Assembly (NCBI RefSeq): GCF_031755915.1
Contig: NC_083384.1
Location: forward strand, 637,501-701,500
Direction of reading: 5' to 3'
From: Ziziphus jujuba
Taxonomy: Eukaryota > Streptophyta > Magnoliopsida > Rosales > Rhamnaceae
Length of the DNA: 64,000 bases
Each line of letters starts with the position of its first letter. Within the stretch, counting starts at the first letter, position 1. A program made the position numbers and the translations under genes. This document shows positions 43,017 through 54,549 of this stretch, piece by piece. Below the pieces are notes generated by a model that searched no databases, was not told where the DNA came from, and worked only from the letters and a program-made list of their open reading frames with translations.

Positions 43017-43628
43017 ATTTGATTCATTTCGGATTCAAGAATTCGGAACGAAAGGGCTCCCTTTGACCGTTAAGAGTAGGTAACTCATTCCTTGTGTCTT
43101 TGTTTCTATTGCATTCTATCTCATCGTATCACTTTATGTTCTGTGATATTTGAGAATCGCCGTCAATACCTCGGCGTAGGCCTGGGATAATCCTTTGTTC
43201 CATAATCTAGGGCTATTTACAACTATCCAATTAAGAATTCTCATATGTACTAGGAAATGCATCAAAGATGTAGTCATTGATTTGCCCGGTAGGCCATAAT
43301 TACCGCGAGCAAACATATTAATGACGAGAAATGCATTTTTTCTATGCTACTAATACTTGTACTTTCTCTGCTATTCTGTCCAATACTGCCTGAGGAAGAA
43401 TTACAGGGCATAAAACAAAAAAAAAATGTCGATTTGGGCTTCGAGCCGGGCATACTATATTTAATTGATCCATCATTAATGATAAATAAAAAGAAAGAAA
43501 AAAGAAAGAGTAAGGCTGTTCCATTTTGACAAAAGATCCATGCCCAAATTCCATAGCTTCGGGTCCGCAATCCTGGTCATGATTTTCCTACCCCCAAAGG
43601 GAAAGGTCCTTCCCTTTTTGGCCAGTTC
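43017..43628. other. trnN-trnR plastid spacer
   Basis: About 610 bp of inverted-repeat spacer in normal order and orientation between trnN (plus) and trnR (minus). Open frames of 60-98 codons on both strands are not known plastid genes and are not supported. Confidence 0.65.
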
Positions 43629-43702
43629 TGGGCAAGGAGGGATTCGAACACTCGACACCATGGTTCATAGCCACGTGCTCTAATTCTCTAAGCTACGAGC
43701 CC
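43629..43702 (-). tRNA. trnR-ACG: trnR-ACG pseudogene with altered anticodon
   Basis: A 74-nt match on the minus strand to plastid arginine tRNA (GGGCTCGTAGCTTAGAGAAT start, TTCGAATCCCTCCTTGCCCA end). The anticodon loop reads CTATGAA where the plastid gene has CTACGAA, so ACG became ATG by a CG-to-TG change. D-stem and T-arm substitutions are also visible. The cloverleaf can nearly fold, but identity is lost and there is no nuclear promoter evidence. Confidence 0.85.
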
Positions 43703-43776
43703 CACCCTGTCTCCACTGAATCTGCTCTCGGGAGTACCCTAAAAAAAAAGGAACCTTTCCTCTCTCTAGTCATTTC

Positions 43777-44787
43777 TGTTGAAATGTGGTGATCTTGCCA
43801 TAATGTGCAAGGTAGTTCGGTTACACTTGCACTCATTGTTTTGCAACATCAAAGACCAAACATTATTTATGTTTATGCATTTTATTTTATCTTGTAATGT
43901 TTAAGAACAATATCCTTTTTGTAATGCCCTAAGCTCATTATCTAGCTTAAGGCCTTTTTTGTCTAGTTGCTGGAATTGTATTTCCAGCAACATAAGTCCA
44001 CTTCCTTGGATACCGTTTGAAGTAGGTTTGGGATTTGGACCTGAATTTTGGATATGATAAACTAGATATGCAGAGGAAGAAGCACCAAAAATAATGGCCC
44101 AATTTGGAGCTGGGAAGGCTGAGTTAAGCCCAAAACAATCTGACCCTTGTGCAGTGTTGTTGCCCAGAAAACTGGGCAAAACTACCTCGGGTTTGATTAC
44201 TTTTGAATGGGTAAATGGACTTTGTTTTATCTGGTTTTTGGGTAGAACATAGTTTAATATTCAAAAAGGCTTCCCTCCAATTTTCAAGTCAAATGGAGCT
44301 TTTTTTCAAATTCAAATGCCTTAGACAAGCTGAACTGCCCATTAAAGAAGGTTTCTTGCATGCCCAGCACATTGATTAGAGTTAGTTGAGGTAGTTTGGC
44401 TTGGTTGGTTACTTTTAATGCTTTTGTATTTATTGCTCAATATGGAAGCATGCCTTATTGTATTTTTGATGTATTTAAAAATATGAAAATTGTAATGAAA
44501 AACGTTGAGAAAGAAAATATTCAAAAAACAGATTTTGAAAAACAACATTTTTGGCTCTCTTTCTCTCAACTACTACATTTTTGGTTTCTTCTTCTTCCCA
44601 AAAGCTAAAAACCTTCTCAAGAACCCTAAACCTCCATTAAAACCAGAAGCAAAACCTAAACAAACCCAAAAAAAAAAAACAAAATCAAGAACCAAGAACC
44701 AAGAACCAACAACAATCATTCTTGACTAACACCTTGAATGATTGTGCTCTAGGGTACAACAACATAAACCTACACCAAATTCCATCG
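43777..44787 (+). repeat. C1 5' LTR
   Basis: It starts TGTTGAAATGTGGTG and ends TTCCATCG (the last A of the terminal CA has become G). The primer site follows at once. The partner is 54544-55553. Confidence 0.92.
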
Positions 44788-44799
44788 TGGTATCAGAGC
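44788..44799 (+). other. C1 primer binding site
   Basis: TGGTATCAGAGC directly after the LTR; initiator-Met tRNA type. The next about 190 bp to the gag ATG are a short leader without features. Confidence 0.9.
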
Positions 44800-44992
44800 A
44801 TAGTGTAATTTCTTAGGACCTTGTGAGCTTTCAACCTAGACCATTTTATTTGTGAGAGCATCCCCCACCTAAAGCCTTCCAACCAAAACCAAAACCTCCC
44901 AAAAAGACTAGTTGAAACTCACCAAAACACCACCACCTGAGAGCTTGTTCTTGTGTCCATTTTTCAAAACTTTTCAAAAACCATTTTTTCAA

Positions 44993-47535
44993 ATGGCCTC
45001 ACAATCCTTTGCAACCCCAACACCACCTAAGTTTGAAGGACAAAACTATTCCATTTGGAGTATAAAAATGAAAGCCTACCTTCAAGCCTTTGGTTTAAGG
45101 GAAGTCATAGAAGAAGGTTATGTAGTGGAGAAGTTGAGAGCTAATGCAACCCAAGCATAAAGAAATGCACATGAGGCCGAAGTTGCCAAGGGGTTCAAGG
45201 CCCTCACTGCCTTGCACTCCTCCATGAGTGATTCCATTTTTACAAGGCTAATGTCATGCACAAGTGCTAGAGAGGTTTGGATAAAGCTTCAAGAGGAGTT
45301 CCATGGAAATACTAGAACTCGGCAAATGCAAGTTTTAAACCTAAGAAGAGAGTTTGAGACCTTAAAGATGAAGGAGAATGAGCTTGTCAAGGATTTCATG
45401 GAAAGGATGCTCAAAGTGGTAAATCAAATTCGGGTCCTTGGTGAGCAATTGACCGACCAAAGGGTAGTAGAGAAAGTATTGGTGAGCTTACCCGAAAGGT
45501 TTGAAGCTAAGATTTCCTCCCTTGAAGAATCTAGAAATCTTAGTGAAATAACCTTGAGTGAGCTCATCAATGCTCTTCAAGCAACCGAACAAAGGAGACC
45601 CATTAGAAAGGAGGAGACCATAGAGAGTGCATTCTATGGTGGCCACGGTAACAAAAAGAAGATTAAAGGAAGGAAGAACAACAACACCAACCAAACCGGT
45701 TTTACAACGAACAACAACAAAAATGGATGGAATCAACAACAACAACAATAAAGCCATCAAAACCGAGGAGGGCATCCACCTTGCCCTCATTGCAAGAAGC
45801 TTGAACATCCACCATCCAAGTGTTTTTGGAGGCCGGATGCATCTTGTGAAAGATGTGGAGGAAAAGGCCACATTGCCAAAGTATGCAAGCAAAGGAGACA
45901 ACAAGCCAATGTGGTTAATGAAGAAGCCGAGAACCTATTTGTGGCCACATGCCTTAAAGCCACAAGTAGTGGTCTCGGTTGGCTTGTGGATAGTGGTTGC
46001 TCTCACCACATGAGTTTCCAAAAGGATGCCTTTGTGGAGCTTGACCGAAACTACAAAACCAAAGTGCAGATTGGTGATGGCTGGTTCATGAAAGTAGAAG
46101 GCAAAGGAGATGTGTGCTTGAACACCAAGGAAGGTACCAAAATTATAAAAAATGTGCTATATGTTCCTAGTTTGTGTGAAAACTTGCTTAGTTTAGCACA
46201 ATTGGTAGAAAGAGGGTTTGCTTTAAATTTTGCAAAAGATGGATGTATCATATATGATGCTTGTGGTAATGAGCTGTTTAAGGTACCATTGAAGAAAAAA
46301 AGCTATAGATTGGACCTAGTTAAGAATGAACAAGCCTTAAAAACCAAAATGGAGTCCATGTCTCAACTTTGGCATAAAAGGCTTGGGCATTCTAGCTATG
46401 GTGCCATGAAAAACACCAATGCCATTGTGTAGGACATGCCAAAGATTGATGAAGATGCTGTTTGGGATTGGACAAAGGAGGAGCTTCTTGTCCATGAAGA
46501 TAATGCTCGGTTGGATGATGGAGAAGAAGAAACCAATGACAATGACAATGAAGAAAATAAAGATGATGAGGAGGATGCACTTGAGACCATTGGAGTCGAA
46601 TTGGAGATTGGAGATAGTGTTAGAGGAGAAAGGTCATTGTCCGAAATATATGAGAGGTGCAATGTTGCCTTGAGTGATCCTACCAATGCTCAAGAAGCTA
46701 TGCAAAAGAAAGAGTGGATGGAGGCCATGCAAACCGAAATGGATATGATAGAAAAGAATGAAACTTGGTCTTTGGTTTCTAAACCTAAAAACAAGAAACC
46801 AATTGGTGTAAAGTGGATCTTTGGGACCAAGTTCAACCCGGATGGAACAATATGCAAGCACAAGGCAAGGCTTGTGGCAAAAGACTATGCCCAACAAGCG
46901 GGTGTAGATTATGGAGAGACGTTTGCACCGGTTGCAAGAATGGAGACCATAAGGCTCATCCTATCGATCTCGGCCTCAATGTCATGGAAGGTGTACCACC
47001 TTGATGTAAAGTCGGCTTTCTTGAATGGTGTGCTTCAAGAGGAGGTTTATGTCAAGCAACCCGAGGGCTTCATTGTTCAAGGACATGAGGACAAAGTCTA
47101 CCATCTACACAAGGCACTTTACGGGTTAAAGCAAGCACCTAGGGCTTGGTATGGCAACATTGATGGTTACTTGACCTACCAAGGCTTTAGGAGGAGTCCA
47201 AATGAGCCAACACTACACATAAGGAATGAAGAAGGCATGATTGTTATCTCACTCTATGTGGATGATTTGTTGGTCACGGGTGAAAATGAAAAGAATGTGG
47301 AAGTTTTGAAAAATGAACTTGAAAAGGAGTTTGACATGTCAAGCCTTGGTGAAATGAACTACTTCCTTGGAGTGGAAGTGATGCAATGCTCTAGGGGTAT
47401 TTTCATATATCAAGAGAAATACATCAAAGATCTTTTGAAAAAGTTCAACATTGATGAATGCAAGCCAATGTCAACACCAATGAGCCAAGGAGACAAATAC
47501 AAGAAGGAGGATGGCACACCAAAGGTAAACCCGAC
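44993..47535 (+). pseudogene. C1 gag-protease-(integrase deleted)-RT
   Basis: ATG 44993 (MASQSFATPTPPKFEG). One frame continues to the G3 insertion, with TAA at 45158-45160, TAA at 45749-45751 and TAG at 46430-46432, all at positions that are sense in C2. Gag domain of the Ty1/copia type; two zinc knuckles (CPHCKKLEHPPSKC, CERCGGKGHIAKVC); protease with WLVDSGCSHHM; GAG-preintegrase LWHKRLGHSSYGAM. Then DMPKI joins DEDAVWDWTKEE, an in-frame loss of about 770 bp that removes the integrase HHCC/DDE core. RT follows with LVAKDYAQQAGVDYGETFAP, LDVKSAFLNGVL, ALYGLKQAPRAWY and catalytic YVDDLLVTG. G3 interrupts it after KVNPT. Confidence 0.88.
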
Positions 47536-48671
47536 TGATACGAACCTAGGACGACCTGCTCCTAAACTCATATTATATTAGCTCGGATCTTAATTAAGTT
47601 CAAGTTCTAATGGAATGGACCTCAACCCCTAACCAACCTGTGGTTAGAAACGTTGGTATAATGTAGACGCCACAATAGGGAATGGAAAACCTATTGATAA
47701 GTCAAGCTAAAACAACCAATTCTCCAATGGTGTTTTAGGTGTTCTCAAAGAACAAAGAGATAATTAATCTCACAAGTATTTTCTCAATCAAATCAAAGTT
47801 TTATTCATATTGATAACTAGACATTTAAATAGGCTACAAAGCCACGAAATAAAACCCTAGAACATAAAGAAAACCAGCCACCACACATAAAAAAACCTAG
47901 TTGGCTGAAACTATACTTCCTTTCCTAATCTAAGTTTGATTAATTAATTCCTTTATATTAAATTAGGAATTAATTAATTTACAATGGAAAGAATAAAATA
48001 AAAACCTTCCTAAAGTTATTTTTCCAGAAAATAAATAAATAAAAGCCAAAAAGTAATGGTAGTTTCCTAAAACAAAAAGTAAAAGCAAATTAGGAAACTA
48101 AAAATGCTAGCCTTTTTGATCAAGTTGACTTTGATCAATCTTTGACCTCTTTGAGCTTCAAATCAGCTTCTAGATTCTTTTTAGGATGCCAAATAAGCTG
48201 AATATGAAGTCCCACACGTTGCCGATGCTTGGAAAAATAAGAAAAGGCTAATAAAGTAAAATACAGTAAAGCCAGCAAGCAATACAGCAAATTCGGCCAA
48301 ATTGTTGATGCTGTCCGTACAAGCCCTTTTTGATTGCATTTGAGGCTGCTTTAACTTGATTCCATAACCTATTAGGCATATGTATTGAACCCATAAAGCA
48401 TTGGAACCATTTCATGCTTCCCGGACTCCAAAAATGTACCAAAATTGTCACCCGGGTCCGTATCGGCTTCCACCACTTGGATGCTTAGAATAGGCTTTGT
48501 ATCTTCAAGTATGGACAAGCTCTATTGATATTGATTACCCCCTGTATAAATACTCCCAGGTTGTCCTTAAATCTCTTAATTTGAGCTCTTGTGATTGGCC
48601 TAGTCTTCATCCGTGTCAAGTCAGCACCCCAGCGAGTTATCGGTGGAGCGGGCTCGGGTGGAATCACATCA
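47536..48671 (-). repeat. G3 3' LTR
   Basis: It is 1136 bp, followed by the complemented polypurine tract TTCCCCTCCTCTTA. The LTR-encoded tail frame is 48485-48667 ([17 protein letters not shown]). Confidence 0.92.
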
Positions 48672-50340
48672 TTCCCCTCCTCTTAAAAAGGATTTGTCCT
48701 CAAATCAAGATCATCACCTGCAGAAAAAGGAGTTAAATCAGCAACATTAAATGCAGCACCCATGTTATACTCACCCGGTAAATCAAGCTTGTAGGCATTC
48801 TTGCTATTCGGCTCCAAAACTTGAAAAAGTCCATCCATAGGCGGCATGAGCTTTAACTTTCTTTGTTTAGGAAACCTTTCCTTTCGTAAGTGCAACCAAA
48901 CCAATTCTCCTGGGTCAAATACTATTACAACAAAATCTAGAAATACATGCTCATTATCGTAAAAATTACACTTTTTAAAGTTAGCAAACAACATTTCCTA
49001 AATTTTCAAATTACCACTAAGTAAAGCTCTCAACAATGCAGATAAAGTTCTATGCAATAAAGACATCTTTAAATTAGTATCTTTAAAATTCATGGTCAGC
49101 AATGATTTCTTATTCATAATTACTTTATTAACATCACCAAAGCTAAGATAAAAAGTGGTAATTTGAAACCACTTTTCCTTTTCCTTTCTCACTCACGGCC
49201 ATCTCACCTTCCTCACTCTCGCCTTTTGCACCAAATTTCTCACTCTTGGTTTTATTAAAATTTTTCCACACAACCTGAGTATTAGAAGACTTACCTTAGA
49301 CAGCAAGCGCACCTTTCCCTCTTGATTGGATGGTAGTCCACTTGGAATTTCATTTGGGAAGACATCTTCACATTCCTTCAAAAGAGAAATCATTGAACTT
49401 GGCAATTCAAGTTCTTCAAAGTTAGTTTATCATTAAAATAATTTTCTTCATAAATCATGACCAGCAAAGGTTTCTTACACTGAATAACCTTATTAATATC
49501 CCCTAAACTCAAATAAAAGTTGCTACTTGACCTTTCTTTTCTTTCTTTTTCTTTTTCCCCTTTGCATTGGCACAAACTTTCGGATTTCCCTTCCTTCTCC
49601 AAGCTCTCGGGTTTGCCACTTTCTTTCCCCTCTCTTTCGGTTTTTCCTTGATCTTTCCACTCAATATGAGTCTTAGAAACCTTACCATGATCAGCAACCT
49701 CATTCTTACCTTCTTGAAAAAATGGTGAAGTCGTTGGTGCCATACTTGCTTTTTCCTTGAGCTTTTCGGCTTCTCTCCTTTGTTGCATTTGTAATTGGTC
49801 TTTGTAAACCTCTTTAGGAGATAATGGTTCCAGCTTGACCTTCTTCCCTTTAAACCTGAAAACAATACTATTTTCTCGACCAAAATGAGTAGCATCTTTA
49901 TCAAATTGCCATGGCCTACCTAATAGTATATGTCCAGCAATCATGGGTACAATATCACATAAAACTACATCCTCATATCTTCCTATATTAAATTTTACTT
50001 TGGCTTGTTTATTCACTTTTATTTCACCACTATCATTAAGCCATTGTAATCTATAAGGTTCTGGATGTTTTATTGTTTTTAAGCCCAATTTATCAACTAC
50101 AAGGTTACTTATTACATTAGTACAACTTCTACTATCAATAATCATACTACAAATCTTACCTTCAATTTCACATCGGGTGTGGAAGATGTTCTCTCTTTGA
50201 ATTTCATCCTCATCTTTGTATGCAGCAAGTACTCTCCTAGAAAGCAAGTTTAATTCAGCATTGGATGCTTGCAAGGTTTCGGGTTCATCCTCCAAGTCCT
50301 CCTCCTCTTGCTTGGCTTCATCCTCACTTTCTTCACTTTT
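48672..50340 (-). pseudogene. G3 protease-linker-integrase C-terminus remnant
   Basis: On the minus strand, frame 50295-49390 holds RRVLAAYKDEDEIQREN, the protease-like [23 protein letters not shown] and linker 1 to [14 protein letters not shown] single-base loss near 49429 shifts frame. Then come [19 protein letters not shown] and a shifted linker 2, [13 protein letters not shown], a stop near 48996, and [21 protein letters not shown] joined to [17 protein letters not shown] and [12 protein letters not shown] core, RNase H and integrase core are absent, as in G1 and G2. Confidence 0.85.
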
Positions 50341-51543
50341 TCATTCTAGCTCGTCCTTGCCCTTTAACACCATGATTCTTCTATTCGGGCATTGGCTAGT
50401 GATGTGTCCTCCTCCTTCGCACTTAAAGCACACAACATCATGAGTTTTAGAAGGTTTAGGATCTAATTTTACCTCGTTCTTTGGTGCTTGGACAGATTCG
50501 GTTCTAGTCTCCTTCTTTGGCCAATTTGAACTTTCTTCTTTGACTTTCGGCTTTGGCTTGCATTCATAGATGGGATTGTTCCTCCAGCCACTAGAATTGG
50601 ACCTTCCACTGTTGGAAACACCTCCAAACCATGATCTTACACCCCTCCTCTTGAATTGATGCTCTAATTTAATAGCCACATGCAACATCTCCTCCAATTT
50701 CACATATTGTTGCAATTCTAGTTGATTAGCTATTTCACGATTCAAACCACCAAGAAACCTTGCCATGGTTGCTTCCCTATCTTCATTCAAGTTCAATCTC
50801 ATCATAAGCATCTCCATCTCCTTGTAATAATCCTCCATGGATCCATGTCCTTGAGATAAAGATTGAAGTCTTTGATGCAGCAATCTATGATAGTGTGATG
50901 GTACGAATCGCTTCCGCATGGCTCCTTTCATTTGTCGCCATGCAGTAATCAAGTCATCACCAACTCTCCTTCGGGTATTTTGCTCATTGGTCCACCATTG
51001 GAGTGTATAATGGCCAAACTCCATTGCTGCCAATTTCACCTTCTTAGCCTCCGAATAATTATGGCGGTCAAATATCATCTCCATCTTTTCTTCCCACTCC
51101 AAATATGCTTCGGGGTCACTTTTTCCCATGAATGGTGGGATGTTGATCTTGATATTGCTAAGATTGTCATCTGTTTCTTCCCTCCTATATCTTCCACAGC
51201 CAGCTCTATCTTGGACAGCAAAAGTTTCGTCCATACCTTCCTCAAAGTCTCCACTGAATGGCTCCTCATCAAATTCCCCTCTCGGTCTCTCTGGACCTCC
51301 TCGTCCTCCATGGAATTCTTGCCTATTTCTTGTGTTCGGAATTCGTTGGGAAACTTCTAGCCTTCCCATCCTTTGATTCACATGCTCAACTTGAGCACTA
51401 ACCCGCTGTATTGACTCCAAAACAGCTCTCATGTCCACTTGGTCTCCACTCCCGGTAGCTTGGGCATCGCCATGGAATTTTACGGACTTTTCCTCATTGA
51501 TCCTCAATGGTGGATCTCCTCTTCTTATTCTAGAATCTGCCAT
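50341..51543 (-). CDS. G3 Gag (400 codons, ends after the zinc knuckle)
   Basis: ATG 51543 opens MADSRIRRGDPPLRINEE. Gag core YLEWEEKMEMIFDRHNY, HYTLQWWTNEQNTRRR, knuckle CFKCEGGGHITSQC, then RIMVLKGKDELE and a stop where the other copies continue with the acidic region. A short Arg/Gly stretch in the N-terminal third is deleted compared with G2. It is closer to G2 than to G1 or G4 (for example EHQFKRRGVRSWFGG). Confidence 0.84.
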   Translation of the reverse strand: MADSRIRRGDPPLRINEEKSVKFHGDAQATGSGDQVDMRAVLESIQRVSAQVEHVNQRMGRLEVSQRIPNTRNRQEFHGGRGGPERPRGEFDEEPFSGDFEEGMDETFAVQDRAGCGRYRREETDDNLSNIKINIPPFMGKSDPEAYLEWEEKMEMIFDRHNYSEAKKVKLAAMEFGHYTLQWWTNEQNTRRRVGDDLITAWRQMKGAMRKRFVPSHYHRLLHQRLQSLSQGHGSMEDYYKEMEMLMMRLNLNEDREATMARFLGGLNREIANQLELQQYVKLEEMLHVAIKLEHQFKRRGVRSWFGGVSNSGRSNSSGWRNNPIYECKPKPKVKEESSNWPKKETRTESVQAPKNEVKLDPKPSKTHDVVCFKCEGGGHITSQCPNRRIMVLKGKDELE

Positions 51544-52710
51544 GTTAGTAAAATAGTACAAAAATAAAATAAATCCTCACAATATTCACTCCCTCACGTG
51601 TTTCACTCAAACAAGGTCTCAACACTCGTGTTTGCACACTAGTTTCGGCTTTTACCCTCTTTTAAGCTCACCACACTCTTGCCTTTTTCCACTCAATGAA
51701 TTATCTCAAAATTCTAATTAAAACACCCACAAAACAGCAATTAGATCACTAGTATGTTTTAATTAAACTTATCAACAAGACAGTAGCAAAAAGTAGGCAA
51801 TACAGAAAGAATCCAACAAATCGTAATTTTTCGGCTTTCTAGACAAGAAAACACAAAATAATGGGAAAACGTTGGAATTTTTGAAAACTACACCAGATGG
51901 TAGTAGATTATGAGTTCAAGAATAAAATTCCAGGAAAAGAAATTCAAATACGAACAAGAATCAAAGAGAACAAAATTATAGAAAAGTGTTGGTTGTTGTT
52001 CTTGTAATTCAAGTTTTGTATCAATTCCTTTATCAAATTTTAATCCAAAATAATTTAAGCACCCAAAATCCAAATATCCAGCAGCAAAATTAGTTCTCCA
52101 GCAACTCAAATATTGAATAAATAATAAAAAACAAGCAGCTCCCACAAATTTTCAGGAAACAAATCAAACTCCAACAAACCGAAATATATATATTTTTTTT
52201 CTTCTTTTTTTATTTTATTTTATTCGGCTTTACCTTCCTTTTTTTTTTTTTTTTTTTTTACTCACAGAACATAAACAACTACAGTAGCAAGAATAATTAC
52301 CAAAATTGCAATTCCAACTCCAAAACAAACACCAAACCCGTGACCTCCAAATAAACAAAATGTGCAGTTTTTTTTTTTTTTTTTTAAATGTTGCCGCAAA
52401 CTTTTTTTTTTCTTGTTTTCTTTTTTTTTTTTTTAATATATGAATGCAAATATTTAAGACTAAAACAGCAAAGAAAAATCAACAAAAACCAAATTAACAA
52501 GAACAATGATAAAAGACAACCAACAAACTAGGAAACAAAAATACGATAAAACTAGGAAATCCTAATTCAACTAGGCATGAAATTTTTATTTTTTTTATAA
52601 GATGCAGAACGTGTATGGGATGGATGCAACCTTAACCTAATGCTAAAATTGCAGAATAACACAAAAACAAATAAAGCAAATAAAGATAGATCAAGCCTGA
52701 ACAAAATTTA
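51544..52710 (-). other. G3 leader with A-tracts
   Basis: Equivalent to the G1 leader, with plus-strand T-runs at about 52193-52200, 52240-52259, 52369-52385, 52403-52412 and 52422-52434. No coding evidence. Confidence 0.7.
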
Positions 52711-52722
52711 GCTCTGATACCA
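52711..52722 (-). other. G3 primer binding site
   Basis: Plus strand GCTCTGATACCA, two bases from the LTR at 52725. Confidence 0.9.
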
Positions 52723-52724
52723 AA

Positions 52725-53862
52725 TGATACGAACCTAGGACGACCTGCTCCTAAACTCGTATTATATTAGCTCGGATCTTAATCAAGTTCAAGTTCTAAT
52801 GGAATGGACCTCAACTCCTAACCAACCTATGGTTAGAAACCTTGGTATAATGTAGACGCCACAATAGGGGATGGAAAACCTATTGATAAGTCAAGCTAAA
52901 ACAACCAATTCTCCAATGGTGTTTTAGGTGTTCTCAAAGAACAAAGAGATAATTAATCTCACAAGTATTTTCTCAATCAAATCAAAGTTTTATTCATATT
53001 GATAACCAGACATTTAAATAGGCTACAAAGCCACGAAATAAAACCCTAGAACATAAAGAAAACCAGCCACCACACATAAAGAAACCTAGTTGCCTGAAAC
53101 TATACTTCCTTTCCTAATCTAAGTTTGATTAATTAATTCCTTTATATTAAATTAGGAATTAAGTAATTTACAATGGAAAGAACAAAATAAAAACCTTCCT
53201 AAAGTTATTTTTCCAGAAAATAAATAAATAAAAGCCAAAAAGTAATGGTAGTTTCCTAAAACAAAAAGTAAAAGCAAATTAGGAAACTAAAAATGCTAGC
53301 CTTTTTGATCAAGTTGACTTTGAGCAATCTTTGACCTCTTTGAGCTTCAAATCAGCTTCTAGATTCTTTTTTAGGATGCCAAATAAGCTGAATATGAAGT
53401 CCCACAAGTTGCCCATGCTTGGAAAAATAAGAAAAGGCTAATACAGTAAAATACAGTAAAGCCAGCAAGCAATACAGCAAATTCGGCCAAATTGTTGATG
53501 CTGTCCGTACAAGCCCTTTTTTGATTGCTTTTGAGGCTGCTTTAACTTGATTCCATGACCTATTAGGCATATGTATTGAACCCATAAAGCATTGGAACCA
53601 TTTCATGCTTCTCGGACTCCAAAAATGTACCAAAATCGTCACCCGCGTCCGTATCTGCTTCCACCAGTTGGATGCTTAGAATAGGCTTTGTATCTTCAAG
53701 TATGGACAAGCTCTGTTGATATTGATTACCCCCTGTATAAATACTCCCAGGTTGTCCTTAAATCTCTTAATTTGAGCTCTTGTGATTGGCCTAGTCTTCA
53801 TCCGTGTCAAGTCAGCACCCCAGCGGGTTATCGGTGGAGCGGGCTCGGGCGGAATCACATCA
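52725..53862 (-). repeat. G3 5' LTR
   Basis: It is 1138 bp and ends at the TSD CCGAC. A few substitutions and small indels separate it from its partner. Confidence 0.92.
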
Positions 53863-54549
53863 CCGACCCTATATAGAAGCATGATAGGCAAATTGCTCTA
53901 TGTATGTTCATCAAGACCGGATATTATGCATGCCACATGTGTTTTGTCTAGATATATGCAAGCACCATCCCAAAACCATTTTGTAGGTGCCAAAAGAATT
54001 CTTAGATACTTAAAAGGAACACAAGACTTTGGAGTTTGGTATGATAGGCAAGATGTGATGAGATTAATGGCCTACTCGGATAGTGATTGGGTTGGATGCT
54101 TGGATGATATAAAGAGCACTTTGGGGTATCTTTTCTCACTTGGTAGTGGACCATTCTCATGGAATGCAAAGAAGCAAGCAACAACCGCTCAAAGCACCGC
54201 CGAAGCTGAGTACATTGCTTGCTCTTCATGTGCAAATCAATGCATTTGGCTTAGAAAATTATTGGAGGACCTTAGTTATCCTCAAGAAGGTTCAACCATC
54301 ATCAAATGTGACAACACTTCAGCCATATCAATAGCCAAGAACCCCATTCAACATGAAAGCACAAAACACATACCGGTGAAGTATCACTCTTTGAGGGAGT
54401 TTGAAGAAAATGGAGACGTAAGCTTGGAATATATCAAGACCGAAGATAACCTTGCAGATTTCTTCACCAAGCCACTTCCAAAAGCAAGATTTGAGACCTT
54501 GAGTAAGCTTCTAAATATTTCAAGCAAGAACACCAAGGAGGAGTGTTGA
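53863..54549 (+). pseudogene. C1 RT end and RNase H, after G3
   Basis: It continues TLYRSMIGKLLYVCSSRPD from the interrupted RT frame. The RNase H is complete, with SDSDWVGC, STAEAEYIACSSCANQ, KCDNTSAISIAKNP and EDNLADFFTKPL covering the usual acidic residues. The frame stays open to TGA 54547-54549, 6 bp inside the 3' LTR; the polypurine tract AAGGAGGAG precedes the LTR. This domain is unbroken, but it is separated from its RT by G3. Confidence 0.88.

Larger units (their letters stand above)
47536..53862 (-). mobile_element. G3: gypsy-type element nested in the pol of C1
   Basis: It is 6327 bp with a perfect TSD CCGAC (47531-47535 / 53863-53867). LTRs are 1136 and 1138 bp. It has the same architecture as G1 and G2: Gag, protease-like domain, linker 1, pol start, linker 2, RT stub, integrase C-terminus. 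The coding region is broken by several frameshifts. The protease motif DSR is shared with G2. Confidence 0.93.

Noticed and set aside
43134..43661. Minus-strand ORFs of 60-98 codons between trnN and trnR
   Set aside because: They lie in a known plastid spacer, match no plastid protein I know, and overlap each other in several frames.
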